49,052 bases of DNA, from the NCBI GenBank assembly GCA_903820735.1, contig CAIJIZ010000751.1, positions 1 through 49,052 on the forward strand. The letters run 5' to 3'. Of the stretch, positions 16,799 through 26,254 are shown one piece after another. Within the stretch, counting starts at the first letter, position 1, and each line of letters opens with the position of its first letter. This DNA is from an uncultured Pirellula sp. (GTDB lineage Bacteria > Planctomycetota > Planctomycetia > Pirellulales > Pirellulaceae). The notes under the pieces were generated by a model. It saw nothing but the letters and a program-made list of their open reading frames with translations, searched no databases and was not told the origin of the DNA. The position numbers and the translations under genes are program-made.

Positions 16799-19381
16799 GT
16801 GACCAAGAGCAAATACGTACTTATTCTGTCGGTTATGTCCTGGTCCATCGGGATGTTTGGGCCCTCTCTAACGTGCGCTCAAAGCGGATCGATGCCAAAT
16901 GTTGAGCGGGTCGATGCACAACCGTTGTTACTTATTACCAACCGGCTAAGCGAAGCCATGCAATCGATTGGAGCACCATTCACGCCGGAGCAAATCGAAA
17001 GGCTCAACCTTCTGAAGAAAGAGCCGAGTGACACTAAAATCACATCCAGCATACAGCGAATGCTAGATCCCTTGTGCGTCGCCTCCATCGAAATCCGTAA
17101 CGATGGTGAGACGACTGTAACACCGGGTGCGACGATGGATCTAGCGGAAAACGGCTGGCGAGCCATGCTTGTAAAAGTCGTCAATCGGGCTGGGGTTCAA
17201 TCCAAGCTACGTGTGGACAGCCCTAACGCGAGGCCCATTCCACACGGTCCAAAAGATGACATCGACAATCGTTGGTTGGCTCTGTCGATGTATGATGGTC
17301 GACCTCTCAACGCCAATCTCAGCGGATTGGAATTGGAATACCGTATTGTCCAGCTATCCTCCACCACCGTCGGCAAACGGAAGGCTCGTCTCGAGTTCAA
17401 CGCAGGCATCGCTGGTTCCGCTAAGTCTTCGGTCATTCGACAATTTCGATTTGATAAAGATTCAGATGGGTGGGGAGAACTCAATGATTTGAAAATGGTA
17501 GTGCGTGATCAGTCTCTATTTCTTGAGGCCACGGGAGACGATCCATTTTTGTCGGCACCCGTTTCAGCCCGAGGCGGACGGATGGTGCTTCGTTTCTGGG
17601 GACGTCCCGATGGACCAGGGGTTGGGCAAGTTTTTTGGTGGACTGAACAGTTACCGCAACCCGATGGCGGCCGACAAATGGTATTTCAACTCGACCCCGG
17701 TAGTGATCGTGAATATGCCATCGAGTTCCCTGTTGAAGGTGATTTGAAAGGCGTTCGAATCGATCCCCTGCAGGGCCCGGGCAAATTCCGCATCGATTGG
17801 ATCAATCTTGAATATGCCGCTGGCGAAAATGGTGCATGGAGCGGAACCGATGTAGAAATCCAAACCGTTCCAAGCACCGAAGTCAAATTCGCAGTCACCG
17901 ATGCAGATGGTTCGCCATGCATGGCAGCTTTTGAGATTCGCGACGATCAAGGTCGGGTTTATCCCTATCAATCAAAACGCCAAGCACCTGATTTCTTCTT
18001 TCAAACCCAGATTTATCGCGAGTCTGGCGAAAGCATTCGATTGCCTCGTGGGAAATACACCGTCAAGTGTTCTCATGGTCCAGAGAGCATCGTTCAAATG
18101 CAAACGCTGAATGTTGGGGATGATCCTGTAACGCTGAGCTATCAGGTCGAGCGATGGATCGACACTGCCAAACTTGGCTACTGGAGCGGCGATCACCATA
18201 TTCATGCTGCGGGTTGTTTGCACTACGAGAACCCGATGCAGGGTGTGTTACCCAAAGACATGCTTAGGCATATCATGGGCGAAGATGTCAAGGTCGGTTG
18301 CTGCCTCACCTGGGGGCCTTGTTTCGATTTCCAAAAGAAGTTCTTTTCGGGCAAGCCAGACGACGTGAGTCGCTACCCGTATCTTCTTCGTTACGACATC
18401 GAAGTCAGCGGATTTGGCTCCCATCAGTCCGGGCACTTGAACTTGCTCAAACTTCGTCAGCAGATTCCCGCTGGAGGAAACTCAAATCATCATTGGCCAA
18501 CGCTTGGAATGAATACTTTGCGCTGGGCCAAGCAGCAAGGGGCAGTAACCGGAACAGCTCACAGCGGTGCAGGCCTGACACGCAGCGTCGGTCGCGTTGA
18601 AGGAATAGACGGACCACACCGCTTGCCCAATTTCGATATCCCTGCGTTTGATGGAATCGGCGCCAATGAGTTCATCATGCAGGTGACCCATGAAGTAGAT
18701 GGCCCCGATGGAAAGAAGCAACCTGCGATTGACTTCATCGCGACCATGAACACGCCTCGTGAGACAGAGTGGAACATATGGTACCACGTACTGAATTGTG
18801 GACATCACGTTGTTGCCAGCGGCGAAACAGATTTTCCCTGCATGACAGGGGAGCGTCTTGGTATAGGACGTGTTTATGTGAAGCTTGACGGTGTGTTGGA
18901 TTATGACCAATGGGTCGAAGCACTTCGCCGTGGTGAAAGCTACGTTAGCGATGGCACGAGTCACTTAATGGACTTCGAGAAAGCAGATGATGGTTCGTTC
19001 TCGTTGACCGCCGCGGCCTATAAACCTGGTCAGGCCGACGTTGACGTTGAACTCATCGTCAATGGATATCCTGTCGCCACTCAAAAGATGAAAGCCAACG
19101 GTAAGATGCAGGAGCTTCGCTTTGAAAACCCGAAACCAGAACGGAGTTGCTGGGTCGCTGCCCGCATTTTTCCTTCGGCCCACACGAATCCAATTTGGGT
19201 TAATGTAGACAATAAGCCTGTGAGTGTCCGTGCAAGCGCAGAATGGTGTCTCGCCGCCCTGGAACAATGTTGGCTCGAGAAGCAGATTACGTACGCTCCG
19301 GCCGAGCAACCTCAAGCTCGTCTGGACTACGAACATGCCAGAAAGACTTATCAAAGGATTCTCAATGATGCAGCCGAATAG
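16799..19381 (+). CDS. CehA/McbA-like metallohydrolase with PHP-type motif, secreted
   Basis: An 860-residue protein starting at GTG 16799, preceded by AAAGAAG. An ATG at 16771 is in another frame. It has a signal peptide (about 1-28, ending TCAQ) and an N-terminal beta domain (about 75-205) that closely resembles the lipoprotein encoded next in the operon. A galactose-binding-like segment follows. The hydrolase core (from about residue 460) has the metal-binding YWSGDHHIHAAGC, GTAHSGAG and VASGETDFPC motifs. Named relatives CehA and McbA hydrolyse carbamates, but this family is broad and the natural substrate is unknown. The paralogue at 19940-22612 carries the same core. Expression is probably controlled by the palindrome upstream. 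Confidence 0.82.
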   Translation: MTKSKYVLILSVMSWSIGMFGPSLTCAQSGSMPNVERVDAQPLLLITNRLSEAMQSIGAPFTPEQIERLNLLKKEPSDTKITSSIQRMLDPLCVASIEIRNDGETTVTPGATMDLAENGWRAMLVKVVNRAGVQSKLRVDSPNARPIPHGPKDDIDNRWLALSMYDGRPLNANLSGLELEYRIVQLSSTTVGKRKARLEFNAGIAGSAKSSVIRQFRFDKDSDGWGELNDLKMVVRDQSLFLEATGDDPFLSAPVSARGGRMVLRFWGRPDGPGVGQVFWWTEQLPQPDGGRQMVFQLDPGSDREYAIEFPVEGDLKGVRIDPLQGPGKFRIDWINLEYAAGENGAWSGTDVEIQTVPSTEVKFAVTDADGSPCMAAFEIRDDQGRVYPYQSKRQAPDFFFQTQIYRESGESIRLPRGKYTVKCSHGPESIVQMQTLNVGDDPVTLSYQVERWIDTAKLGYWSGDHHIHAAGCLHYENPMQGVLPKDMLRHIMGEDVKVGCCLTWGPCFDFQKKFFSGKPDDVSRYPYLLRYDIEVSGFGSHQSGHLNLLKLRQQIPAGGNSNHHWPTLGMNTLRWAKQQGAVTGTAHSGAGLTRSVGRVEGIDGPHRLPNFDIPAFDGIGANEFIMQVTHEVDGPDGKKQPAIDFIATMNTPRETEWNIWYHVLNCGHHVVASGETDFPCMTGERLGIGRVYVKLDGVLDYDQWVEALRRGESYVSDGTSHLMDFEKADDGSFSLTAAAYKPGQADVDVELIVNGYPVATQKMKANGKMQELRFENPKPERSCWVAARIFPSAHTNPIWVNVDNKPVSVRASAEWCLAALEQCWLEKQITYAPAEQPQARLDYEHARKTYQRILNDAAE

Positions 19382-19943
19382 TCGCGAATCGCGAATCAGA
19401 CGCAAATTCTGCGTCGTAAGTCGTCCATGGAAAACGATAAAGCTGTTCTCGCTTCCCATCGCATTACTCTCGGTTACCATCGCATCGGGATGCAAACCGA
19501 CGCAAACATCCACTCAAATTCCCTCGGCCGAAGTTAGCAATGTCGAGCGAGCGAAACCGCAAGTTCTGATCACGGTAAGCATTTCTCCTGAATCAAGGGT
19601 TAAGGCGGATGCCGAGGATATCGCGATGGAACTACAACAAGGTGACTGGAAAGATTTCTTGATCGAAATCGAGAATGCTGCTGGGATCACAGCTCCACTG
19701 GTGGTTGAGTCCGAGCAGTTTCTGCAGAGCGATGATGAAACCTCGCGAGATCGATGGTTAGAGTTCGAGCTTCAACCCCACGGGGCACTCACTGGTATAC
19801 GGAACGAAATCCGCACTCTAAGGTTGAAGAGCCGCGATTCAGGAATTCGGACAGCTGTCCTCAACTTCAATGCGGGACAGGGAACCCAAGACTTGGGGTT
19901 TCGCAGCGATGTACTAGTTACGTTTAAGGTGCAGGAAAAGTGA
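19365..19943 (+). CDS. Lipoprotein related to the N-terminal domain of the upstream hydrolase
   Basis: A 192-residue lipoprotein starting at ATG 19365, which overlaps the end of the upstream gene by 17 bases and has AAAGGA six bases before it. The lipobox is at about residues 47-51 (TIASGC). The mature part includes IENAAGITAPLVVESEQFL, DRWLEFELQPHGALTGI and IRTAVLNFNAGQGTQDLGF. These align by eye with the same region of the 860-residue hydrolase (VNRAGVQSKLRVDSP, NRWLALSMYDGRPLNANLSG, KARLEFNAG). The product is likely a membrane-anchored stand-alone copy of that accessory domain. It overlaps the next gene as GTGA, so all three operon genes are coupled. Exact function unknown. Confidence 0.78.
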   Translation: MMQPNSRESRIRRKFCVVSRPWKTIKLFSLPIALLSVTIASGCKPTQTSTQIPSAEVSNVERAKPQVLITVSISPESRVKADAEDIAMELQQGDWKDFLIEIENAAGITAPLVVESEQFLQSDDETSRDRWLEFELQPHGALTGIRNEIRTLRLKSRDSGIRTAVLNFNAGQGTQDLGFRSDVLVTFKVQEK

Positions 19944-22612
19944 CGAAGAGCCGAAACATCCTATGGATTGGATACAATACGATCGTTTTCTTGTCGCTGG
20001 CGATATCGCATGCGGGATTGCTTTACTCACACCCGCCCGAGTTTCATCAGAAAGGGATAAAGGCGGGGAAGACACCGATATGGATTGCCAACAAGAATGT
20101 AGTAGATGAGGCTGACCGACAAATAGCCTATTTCCAGTTCGAATTCTTGAGCGCTCTTGCCCTTGAGTGCCCCACAGAAATCCAGCCACCCGTAATCCAA
20201 CAAGCACTCGCAGAACTCCATGTTGCAACGCAAACACCGCAAGCGTTGCCACTGCATGAGTTGCTGGCCAATCGAGCTTCATTGCATGCGAAGCTACGAG
20301 GGTTACACACGGTGATCGCATGCAAATGGAGCACCGAGGGAATCGATGTCGCGAGTGAAATACTGCCTGTCGACATCGCGCGAGGACTTTCGAAATGCGT
20401 CATTCTCGAGATCCAGAACAGCGACAAAGTTTCTGCTGACATATCCGTGAGCGTCGCCGGTAAAAAGCAAAACTCGGTGCCATGGACGGTACTGCCATCC
20501 AAGTCACAGTTCTTTCTCGTTACTTTGTACGCCGATACTCCAACGGCCCGCATTGAACTAAGAGCGGGCAGTGTTTCACATGAGCTTACATTCCCCATTC
20601 AACAACTCGAACCCGCACGGATTCGCGGGCGACTCATCGATGGCGACCTGAACTTACCCACCGCTGCACGAGTTTGGGTAGAAGGGAGCGATCATCAGTA
20701 TCGGCATGCCGGCCCTTTTGCGTTGAATCGATCCTTTACGGAAAAGCCATTGCTGCTTTTCACTGTACCGCGAGCTTACCGAGTACCTTTCTTCTATGCG
20801 GATGGAACTTTTGAGATCGATGTTCCACCTGGACCGACGATCGTCACTCTCGAACGCGGCTTCGAGCATCTGCTTCAGAGAGAAACAATCGACCTAAAAC
20901 CTGGCGAAACATGCGACCTGACATTGGCTTCCAGTCGTTTTATCGATTTGAAGAAAGAGGGCTGGGTCAGCGGTGACACACATATCCACTGGGTAACCAA
21001 CGCCTGGAACGTTGACTTACCAATCGACGACCTCGCGAGGGTGCAACGAGCGGAAGATTTGCGAGTAGCCAACAATCTCACACTGCTCCATCGAACCAAT
21101 GTCGATGCTTTTATCAAACCGTCACAAGCCCCTGTCGGTCCGATCAAGAGACTTTGTGACGGTGATTACCATATCGAAATGGCCGAGGAGTATCGCAATC
21201 AGAATTTGTACGGCCACCTTTGTTTTCTCAACTTAAAATGGTTGGTTATGCCCATCGGAACCGGTCCGCAAATCGCTGGCGACGATTCACTCGACTACCC
21301 AATCAATAAGCCCGCGATTCTGCAAGCTCGGGAACAAGGCGCGATCAGTATTGAAGCACATGGTATCGGGGCTAATCATGAACTTCCCCAGAATGCAATC
21401 CATGCTCTCACGGATTCGCTCGACCAGATAGATCCTGATGACTACTACCGTTTGTTGGATTGCGGTTTTCAGTTGCCACTCACCAATGGTAGTGATCATC
21501 CAGCTCGGATCGCTGGCTGTGCAAGGGCGTACGTGAAGATAGACGGGGAATTCAGCTATGAGAAGTGGATCGATGGAATCCGCCGTGGCCGAACGTTCAC
21601 AACCTCAGGACCACTTCTATTCTTAACGGTTAATTCAAAGCAGGTTGGCGAAGTCCTGTCTGTGGGCAAGAATGAGCCGATTTCCATTACCGTTAAAGTT
21701 CAATCGCGTTTCCCGATCGGCCGTTTGCAACTGCTCTCGAACGGCGAGGTTTTGAAGGAAATTGAAACGGATGAAAACGTAGCCAACATCGACTTAGATT
21801 TTCCTGCCGATCAAAGCCGTTGGATTGTCGCTAGATGCTCGCGAAGCGATCAATGGAATGCTATTTGGCAGCCGGACGTTGCTCACACCAGTGCAATTTA
21901 CGTTCACGTAGACAACCGGCCAGTATTTCGCGAGGATGCCGCCCGCGAATGGATCAACCGCATGCGAATGCATATTCGCGATATTCAAACCAAGGGCGTG
22001 TTCGGAAACGACACCCAGCGACAGGAAGCCATTGAGTACGTTGACGAATCCATTCGTCGCTTTGAGCGACTACTCCGTCGGAGAACTTCTGAAAACAAAT
22101 CATCGCTTTCCGTAGTTGAGCAAGCAGATAATCTGCTGATGCTGGCTCCTTTTGCATCGAGCAAGGTGCATGATCTTCCGGCCATGCGTTCGTTGATGCA
22201 CGCAACCGATATCGATGAGCTTAAGAGAGCAGTCGAACCATTTGTGCTATGCAAAGTCACGATCGATTCGAACTCGCAGCTTCGAGCGACTCCCTGTTTA
22301 AAACGGGAAGATCTATCACCAAATCACACTCATCGATTCCTGGTGGAAATACACAATGAAGGCAAAGTGCAAGATCAGCTGAACTTTCGCGCATTAGGCC
22401 AATCATTGAACGCATCGAGTCGCGAGTGCGAGATCGGTCTGGTCGAGAACATCTTTTCCACATCGAAGTTGACTGGGGATGAATTCGAATGGAAGTTGGT
22501 TGAGTTGCGTTGGAGGGAAGCTGGCAATTATCAAATGGAAGCGACCATTGGGAATTTGCCCGCAAAACCCGAAGGTGGTTTTAGCCTAAGCTTGCCAGCC
22601 CATAGTCCTTGA
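19940..22612 (+). CDS. CehA/McbA-like metallohydrolase, second paralogue
   Basis: An 890-residue protein starting at GTG 19940 inside the preceding stop. An N-terminal hydrophobic segment (about 5-24, ILWIGYNTIVFLSLAISHAGLLYS) is a probable signal anchor. The PHP-like core starts near residue 342: GWVSGDTHIHWVTN, then ISIEAHGIGANHE and LPLTNGSDHPARIAGCARAYVKIDGEFSYEKWIDGIRRGRTFTTSGP. These match the corresponding blocks of the upstream paralogue. The C-terminal third holds a helical segment and a beta domain with LTPNHTHRFLVEIHNEGK-like sequence. It probably processes a related substrate. There is no catalytic-residue loss that I can see. Confidence 0.8.
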   Translation: MTKSRNILWIGYNTIVFLSLAISHAGLLYSHPPEFHQKGIKAGKTPIWIANKNVVDEADRQIAYFQFEFLSALALECPTEIQPPVIQQALAELHVATQTPQALPLHELLANRASLHAKLRGLHTVIACKWSTEGIDVASEILPVDIARGLSKCVILEIQNSDKVSADISVSVAGKKQNSVPWTVLPSKSQFFLVTLYADTPTARIELRAGSVSHELTFPIQQLEPARIRGRLIDGDLNLPTAARVWVEGSDHQYRHAGPFALNRSFTEKPLLLFTVPRAYRVPFFYADGTFEIDVPPGPTIVTLERGFEHLLQRETIDLKPGETCDLTLASSRFIDLKKEGWVSGDTHIHWVTNAWNVDLPIDDLARVQRAEDLRVANNLTLLHRTNVDAFIKPSQAPVGPIKRLCDGDYHIEMAEEYRNQNLYGHLCFLNLKWLVMPIGTGPQIAGDDSLDYPINKPAILQAREQGAISIEAHGIGANHELPQNAIHALTDSLDQIDPDDYYRLLDCGFQLPLTNGSDHPARIAGCARAYVKIDGEFSYEKWIDGIRRGRTFTTSGPLLFLTVNSKQVGEVLSVGKNEPISITVKVQSRFPIGRLQLLSNGEVLKEIETDENVANIDLDFPADQSRWIVARCSRSDQWNAIWQPDVAHTSAIYVHVDNRPVFREDAAREWINRMRMHIRDIQTKGVFGNDTQRQEAIEYVDESIRRFERLLRRRTSENKSSLSVVEQADNLLMLAPFASSKVHDLPAMRSLMHATDIDELKRAVEPFVLCKVTIDSNSQLRATPCLKREDLSPNHTHRFLVEIHNEGKVQDQLNFRALGQSLNASSRECEIGLVENIFSTSKLTGDEFEWKLVELRWREAGNYQMEATIGNLPAKPEGGFSLSLPAHSP

Positions 22613-23036
22613 CTTGGCAAATGACGGAATTTCTACGATTTCCAGACTTGAAATTCGGTACGCGATTTCTAGTTCGACAAACATGCATGCACGACGACGA
22701 CTTGATTCACCGCCAGTACAACGATCATTATGCTGGCGTGTCTGGAAGTCGAGTTTATCAGCGCGGTCGATGATCGCCTTCTTGCGTTTGCCGTTACCTT
22801 ACACCGACCCTCGTGTATGCAATCGCCCATCAGTTCCGCCAATTCGGTGCGGTTCCGGGTATTCCTACAAATAGAGCATCGAGCTTCGGAACCTGGACGC
22901 TGGGCCTGCGGAAGTCGCCAAAAACACTAAGTTGCGGGAAGATACCGCCGACGGGTTTGAAAAGCTTGACCGAAACACAATTGGAGCACGCGCAACGAAT
23001 GACCGTTTAACCGTAAGGTTAACGCGTTGAGCTTTT
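22613..23036. other. Non-coding or decayed stretch
   Basis: About 420 bases between convergent genes. A plus-strand frame just before 23028 (AEVAKNTKLREDTADGFEKLDRN) looks coding in composition but has no start or recognised homology. I therefore call it a possible gene scrap, nothing more. Confidence 0.4.
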
Positions 23037-23612
23037 CTAACTTGCAAAGACTACCTTGTCATAGACTTCGGCTCCGACTAGTTCGCTGTCTAGCGCGTCC
23101 AACTTGATCTTTCCGTCGAGTCCTTGGCAACTCGTCAAATTCCAACTGCCGTCGGCGGATCTCGTAAAGCAATCGATCGAGTGTCGGTCTTGGGCAATTA
23201 AGACGTAATGTTTCAAGCTAGGGATGGTTCGGTAATGTTCGAACTTCTTTCCTCGATCGTATGCCTCGGTGGAATCCGATAGGACTTCGACGAGCACTAC
23301 TGGGTTCAGCAGAACTTCGCCACTATCGGATTCAAGCTGAGGTTCGCCGCACACAACAGACAGATCCGGGTAAGTGTACAAGCCCGTCGATTCAATGCGA
23401 AGCTTCAAGTTGCTCGGATAGACTCGGCAGGGCTTTTTTTTGAGCTGCTCCCGTAGATGGGAGCCTGCGTTAAGAACAATCAAGTTGTGATTGGCCGACG
23501 CACCCGCCATGGCAAACATTTCGCCACGAAAGTACTCGGACCGAAACTCGGCCTTTTTCTCGCGGTGCAAATATTCTTCAGGGGTTATGTAATGCTTGGG
23601 GACAGTTGACAT
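23037..23612 (-). CDS. Uma2-family (PD-(D/E)XK-like) protein
   Basis: A 191-residue protein starting at ATG 23612, preceded by AGGAAG; an upstream extension to 23804 runs through repeat sequence and lacks a ribosome-binding site. The Uma2 pattern is clear: ITPEEYLHREKKAEFRSEYFRGEMFAMAGAS, then NHNLIVLNAGSHL. The nuclease-like core YPDLSVVCG and VLVEVLSDSTEAYDRGKKFEHYR supplies the D...ExL...K residues, and PSLKHYVLIAQD follows. Length is typical. The family is expanded in cyanobacteria and planctomycetes and is suspected to be a nuclease, with no established role. A dead, internally deleted relative lies at 7713-7788. Confidence 0.88.
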   Translation of the reverse strand: MSTVPKHYITPEEYLHREKKAEFRSEYFRGEMFAMAGASANHNLIVLNAGSHLREQLKKKPCRVYPSNLKLRIESTGLYTYPDLSVVCGEPQLESDSGEVLLNPVVLVEVLSDSTEAYDRGKKFEHYRTIPSLKHYVLIAQDRHSIDCFTRSADGSWNLTSCQGLDGKIKLDALDSELVGAEVYDKVVFAS

Positions 23613-23706
23613 TTGGCGTCTTCCTAAGAAATCCCAGATCCGATCCGAACATCGAATTATAAACGACAAAGGCGGTCTCGGTTCATTCTTCCGGATCGTA
23701 ATGCGG

Positions 23707-23955
23707 CGTAACCCGGCGGTCGGTTCGTTTGAGGTTCGGTTCGGTGGGTCGGAAGCAATCGGCGTTGTAACAAGCAACTGCTTATCAACTAGAGAGCGCG
23801 ACAAGCTGGGCCGGTAAAATCAAAAACGCCCAAAGCATTGGGGGTTTCAGCGAACGAGAGACCGCGAAAGACAACCTCTCACTGTGCGAACTGGCGTGCT
23901 GCCTAAAGTTCGCAGGATGAGACGAGTACGCCCGAAGCAACGGTTTTCGTGGGGA
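23707..23955 (+). repeat. Dispersed repeat, copy 1
   Basis: The copy shares GGAAGCAATCGGCGTTGTAA, then CAAGCAACTGCTTATCAACT, then GTTCGCAGGATGA with the copies at 25242 and 32798. At 23925-23934 it carries AGTACGCCCG. These are the same bases that, at 33127-33136, include the discriminator and full 3' acceptor strand of the tRNA-Arg gene. It is shorter than the other two copies: the middle part (AAAATACCGTTCAGACGG to GTAAGCATG) is missing. Confidence 0.8.
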
Positions 23956-24244
23956 ATCTCAGGTAGAAGCGAGTTCTGTCCGTCCGTTGTCGACGCTGCT
24001 AGAAGGTGACTACCATTTGGCTGTTGGCTAGAGATAATCGGGCCATACATCTCCTGGGATCAGAACAGCGACAGGACCTGCTTGCCCTTCGGCTGGATCG
24101 CGCGGATCTTCTACAGCACAGCGTAACCCTTCAAGTAGGGAAACCTGTTGAGATTCATCCCCAGATACGTCACGCTCGGATTGCCAATAGACGGCGCGAA
24201 CCCTTCCCACCTACCGTAAGAGACGAGCTTGAACCTTAACTTTT

Positions 24245-24547
24245 TTGTGCCTGTGTATCCGCTATCCGCTCTACACTTCGGTTCAAACGGGAGCCATCAT
24301 TAACCAATCCGAGCTAGCCCACTTCGGCCAGATCTCGACGACACGAATGACGCAGATCATGTGGCTAGACAACCTCGCCCCCGACATCCAAGAGGAAATC
24401 CTCTTCATGCCTAGAACCACCCAAGGCCGCGATTCGATCAAAGAAGCCGACCTCCGTCCGATAGCTAAAACACTCGATTGGGACAAACAGCGAAAGATGT
24501 GGCGGGCACTGAAAATGGTCAATTCCCCTTGTGAAGTGGTCGAGTAA
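24245..24547 (+). pseudogene. ParB/KorB-like HTH protein fragment (recombinase-associated type)
   Basis: About 90 meaningful residues encode a helix-turn-helix segment, NQSELAHFGQISTTRMTQIMWLDNLAPDIQEEILFMP, then GRDSIKEADLRPIAKTLDWDKQRKMW. From memory this matches small HTH proteins that accompany serine recombinases and DUF2924 proteins in integrated elements. The normal N-terminal part is missing: homology begins near 24278 and the candidate TTG start has no ribosome-binding site. It is probably a fragment. A DUF2924 remnant lies at 31995, supporting a broken recombinase module across this region. Confidence 0.55.
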
Positions 24548-24655
24548 CTAGATGTTTTCATCGATCGGATGCGGTTGGCACCTGTTTTCGTGTGGAATCA
24601 CGTTCCGTTAATTCGTATACTTAGACAATCACGCTCGCAAAAGGAGATATATCAA

Positions 24656-24886
24656 ATGCCAAATGAAGTAAGCCTAATGGTTACCACCGTGGGATTGACG
24701 GCATTAGCCAATATGGCATTGGCCCCTAAGAACCAGTCACGACTGGACGATCTTCTGGCGAAGAATGTCGAGGGGACGCTATCTGTCGAAGAAACGAACG
24801 AACTCGACCTTCTGCTGACGCAAGTTGACGAACTCAATCTCGTGAAAGCTCGAGCGGCTGCTACGCTGCATCCAATCAAGAATTAG
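24656..24886 (+). CDS. Small conserved helical protein preceding an HNH nuclease
   Basis: A 76-residue protein starting at ATG 24656 behind a textbook AAGGAG ribosome-binding site; an upstream in-frame ATG at 24569 has none. The C-terminal half, LDDLLAKNVEGTLSVEETNELDLLLTQVDELNLVKARAAATLH, resembles small proteins I recall immediately upstream of HNH endonuclease genes in cyanobacteria and planctomycetes. Here an HNH pseudogene follows at 24895, nine bases after the stop, in agreement. The pairing suggests a toxin-antitoxin-like or accessory role, but I know of no demonstrated function. The gene itself looks intact. Confidence 0.65.
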   Translation: MPNEVSLMVTTVGLTALANMALAPKNQSRLDDLLAKNVEGTLSVEETNELDLLLTQVDELNLVKARAAATLHPIKN

Positions 24887-24894
24887 GAATTGCT

Positions 24895-25189
24895 TTGAGC
24901 GTCTACATTCCTGCTGAGCTAAGACGGCGCATTCGTAGTCATTTCCTGCAGCGCTGTGCCTATTGCCAGTCGAGTCATTGGGTTCACTGATGAGGGAGCC
25001 GAGGCACGGTTGTTCCACCCTCATCGGGATAACTGGCTTGAGCACTTTGATTGGTCGGTGAACACTTTGGTGATTGTTGGTCTGACTGAAATTGGAATCG
25101 CTACAGTCAACTTGCTGCGTATGAATCGACCGCAATTGGTTGAGGTGCGATCGCTCTGGATCATCGTTGGCAAGCATCCGCCGAGTTGA
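24895..25189 (+). pseudogene. HNH endonuclease pseudogene, catalytic core deleted
   Basis: The first part, from TTG 24895, reads SVYIPAELRRRIRSHFLQRCAYCQSS, the expected HNH N-terminus with its CxxC zinc pair. It then stops at 24988. The last part lies in another frame: EARLFHPHRDNWLEHFDWS, then TLVIVGLTEIGIATVNLLRMNRPQLVEVRSLWIIVGKHPP, the expected C-terminus. The central segment with the catalytic DH(I/V)xP, the asparagine and the second CxxC is absent, and the frame changes at the junction. It is therefore inactivated by a deletion of roughly 40-60 codons. The upstream small partner gene (24656-24886) is still intact. Confidence 0.72.
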
Positions 25190-25241
25190 GCCGGCTGCCC
25201 CTTTGTTTGAGCGCCTCAATCGGACGAGTGATTCTCCTTCT

Positions 25242-25610
25242 GAACGTTGACGGCCAGATTCAATTCTGGCCCCCCGCTGTTAACCCTGCGATCGGGTCGT
25301 TTGTGATCGGATTCGGTGGGTCGGAAGCAATCGGCGTTGTAACAAGCAACTGCTTATCAACTAGAGAGCGCGATAGTGAAAATACCGTTCAGACGGAAGC
25401 AACCTTCGGAAAATCTGCTCGCGGTAGGAAATGCGAGAGCGTGGTAAGCATGAGCCAGAAAATCAAAGACTCCCAAAACATTGGGGATTTCAGCGATTGA
25501 TGCGTTGCGAAAGAAAACCTCTCACTCTGCGAACTGGCGGGTAGCCTAAAGTTCGCAGGATGAGACGAGTACGCCGATGGCAACGGTGTTCGTGAAGACT
25601 TTCTCTTTAA
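25242..25610 (+). repeat. Dispersed repeat, copy 2
   Basis: A long copy of the module, starting ACGTTGACGGCCAGATTCAA and running through GGAAGCAATCGGCGTTGTAA and GTAAGCATGAGCCAGAAAAT to GTTCGCAGGATGAGACGAGT. The tRNA-like bases follow as ACGCCGATGG, one C fewer than in the tRNA. It ends where the 25611 gene stops, the same junction as in copy 0. Confidence 0.8.
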
Positions 25611-26150
25611 TTACGGTTCGAGCGTTGGTGGTACGATCCAATTTCTCAATTCAGCCGTGCACCGTAGATAGGCAGCGAAATGATGCAAGCTGGGAAAGAC
25701 GCCATACGATGCAAGCCTCGATTGGTTTGCATCGGCGTATCCCGAGCCAACAGGAATGCACCGAATACAGCAGTACGGGATGTCATAACACCAGCAATCG
25801 CCGTCCGATTCTCCTGTCCAGTCCGCGAAGGCAAATAACCCTGATTCGCTCGGGATATTGCACATCGGTGCAACTCCCGCTTGATCGTCCAATATCTGCT
25901 GCAGACTCCAGATATTCAGCAGGTCGGTACAGGATCGTCCGCGAAGCAATTGTGAGAGGAAGCCCACGAACCTTTCTTCGGGCACGGCGGAGGAAGAACG
26001 AGCCCAGACTTGCTGAAGCGTGGATTCGACTTCTTCGATCGACGGTACTCCCATCGCAAGTACATGCTTAAGCTCAGCTTCCGCCCCAAGGTCTTCAAAC
26101 AGTGCAATCGCCCTCTGGCCAGCGAGTTTGCCGTCGTCGTATCTGTTCAT
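25611..26150 (-). CDS. Possible SUKH (SMI1/KNR4)-like protein
   Basis: A 179-residue protein starting at ATG 26150 with GAAGGAT upstream. The N-terminus (MNRYDDGKLAGQRAIALFEDLGAEAELKHVLAMGVPSIEEVESTLQ) is helical. The central part has SGLFAFADWTGESDGDCWCYDI, similar in shape to the SUKH pattern of a solvent-accessible (A/G)DGGGDxxCxD strand, followed by SLHHFAAYL. SUKH proteins are often immunity proteins against contact-dependent or polymorphic toxins; no toxin gene is visible here. The match is weak and judged by eye. The same gene, lacking its middle 139 codons, is found at 5968-6090. Confidence 0.45.
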   Translation of the reverse strand: MNRYDDGKLAGQRAIALFEDLGAEAELKHVLAMGVPSIEEVESTLQQVWARSSSAVPEERFVGFLSQLLRGRSCTDLLNIWSLQQILDDQAGVAPMCNIPSESGLFAFADWTGESDGDCWCYDIPYCCIRCIPVGSGYADANQSRLASYGVFPSLHHFAAYLRCTAELRNWIVPPTLEP

Positions 26151-26254
26151 TTCAATAAATCCTTCTCTGATCGCAATCAACGTCAACTGAATTCAATACT
26201 TGCGAATGCCTCGGAATTTAATTTGGTTAACGCCGAGCCGCAGCGACTGATCAG

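Noticed and set aside
22865-23047. Minus-strand frame near the Uma2 gene
   Set aside because: No motif or ribosome-binding site.
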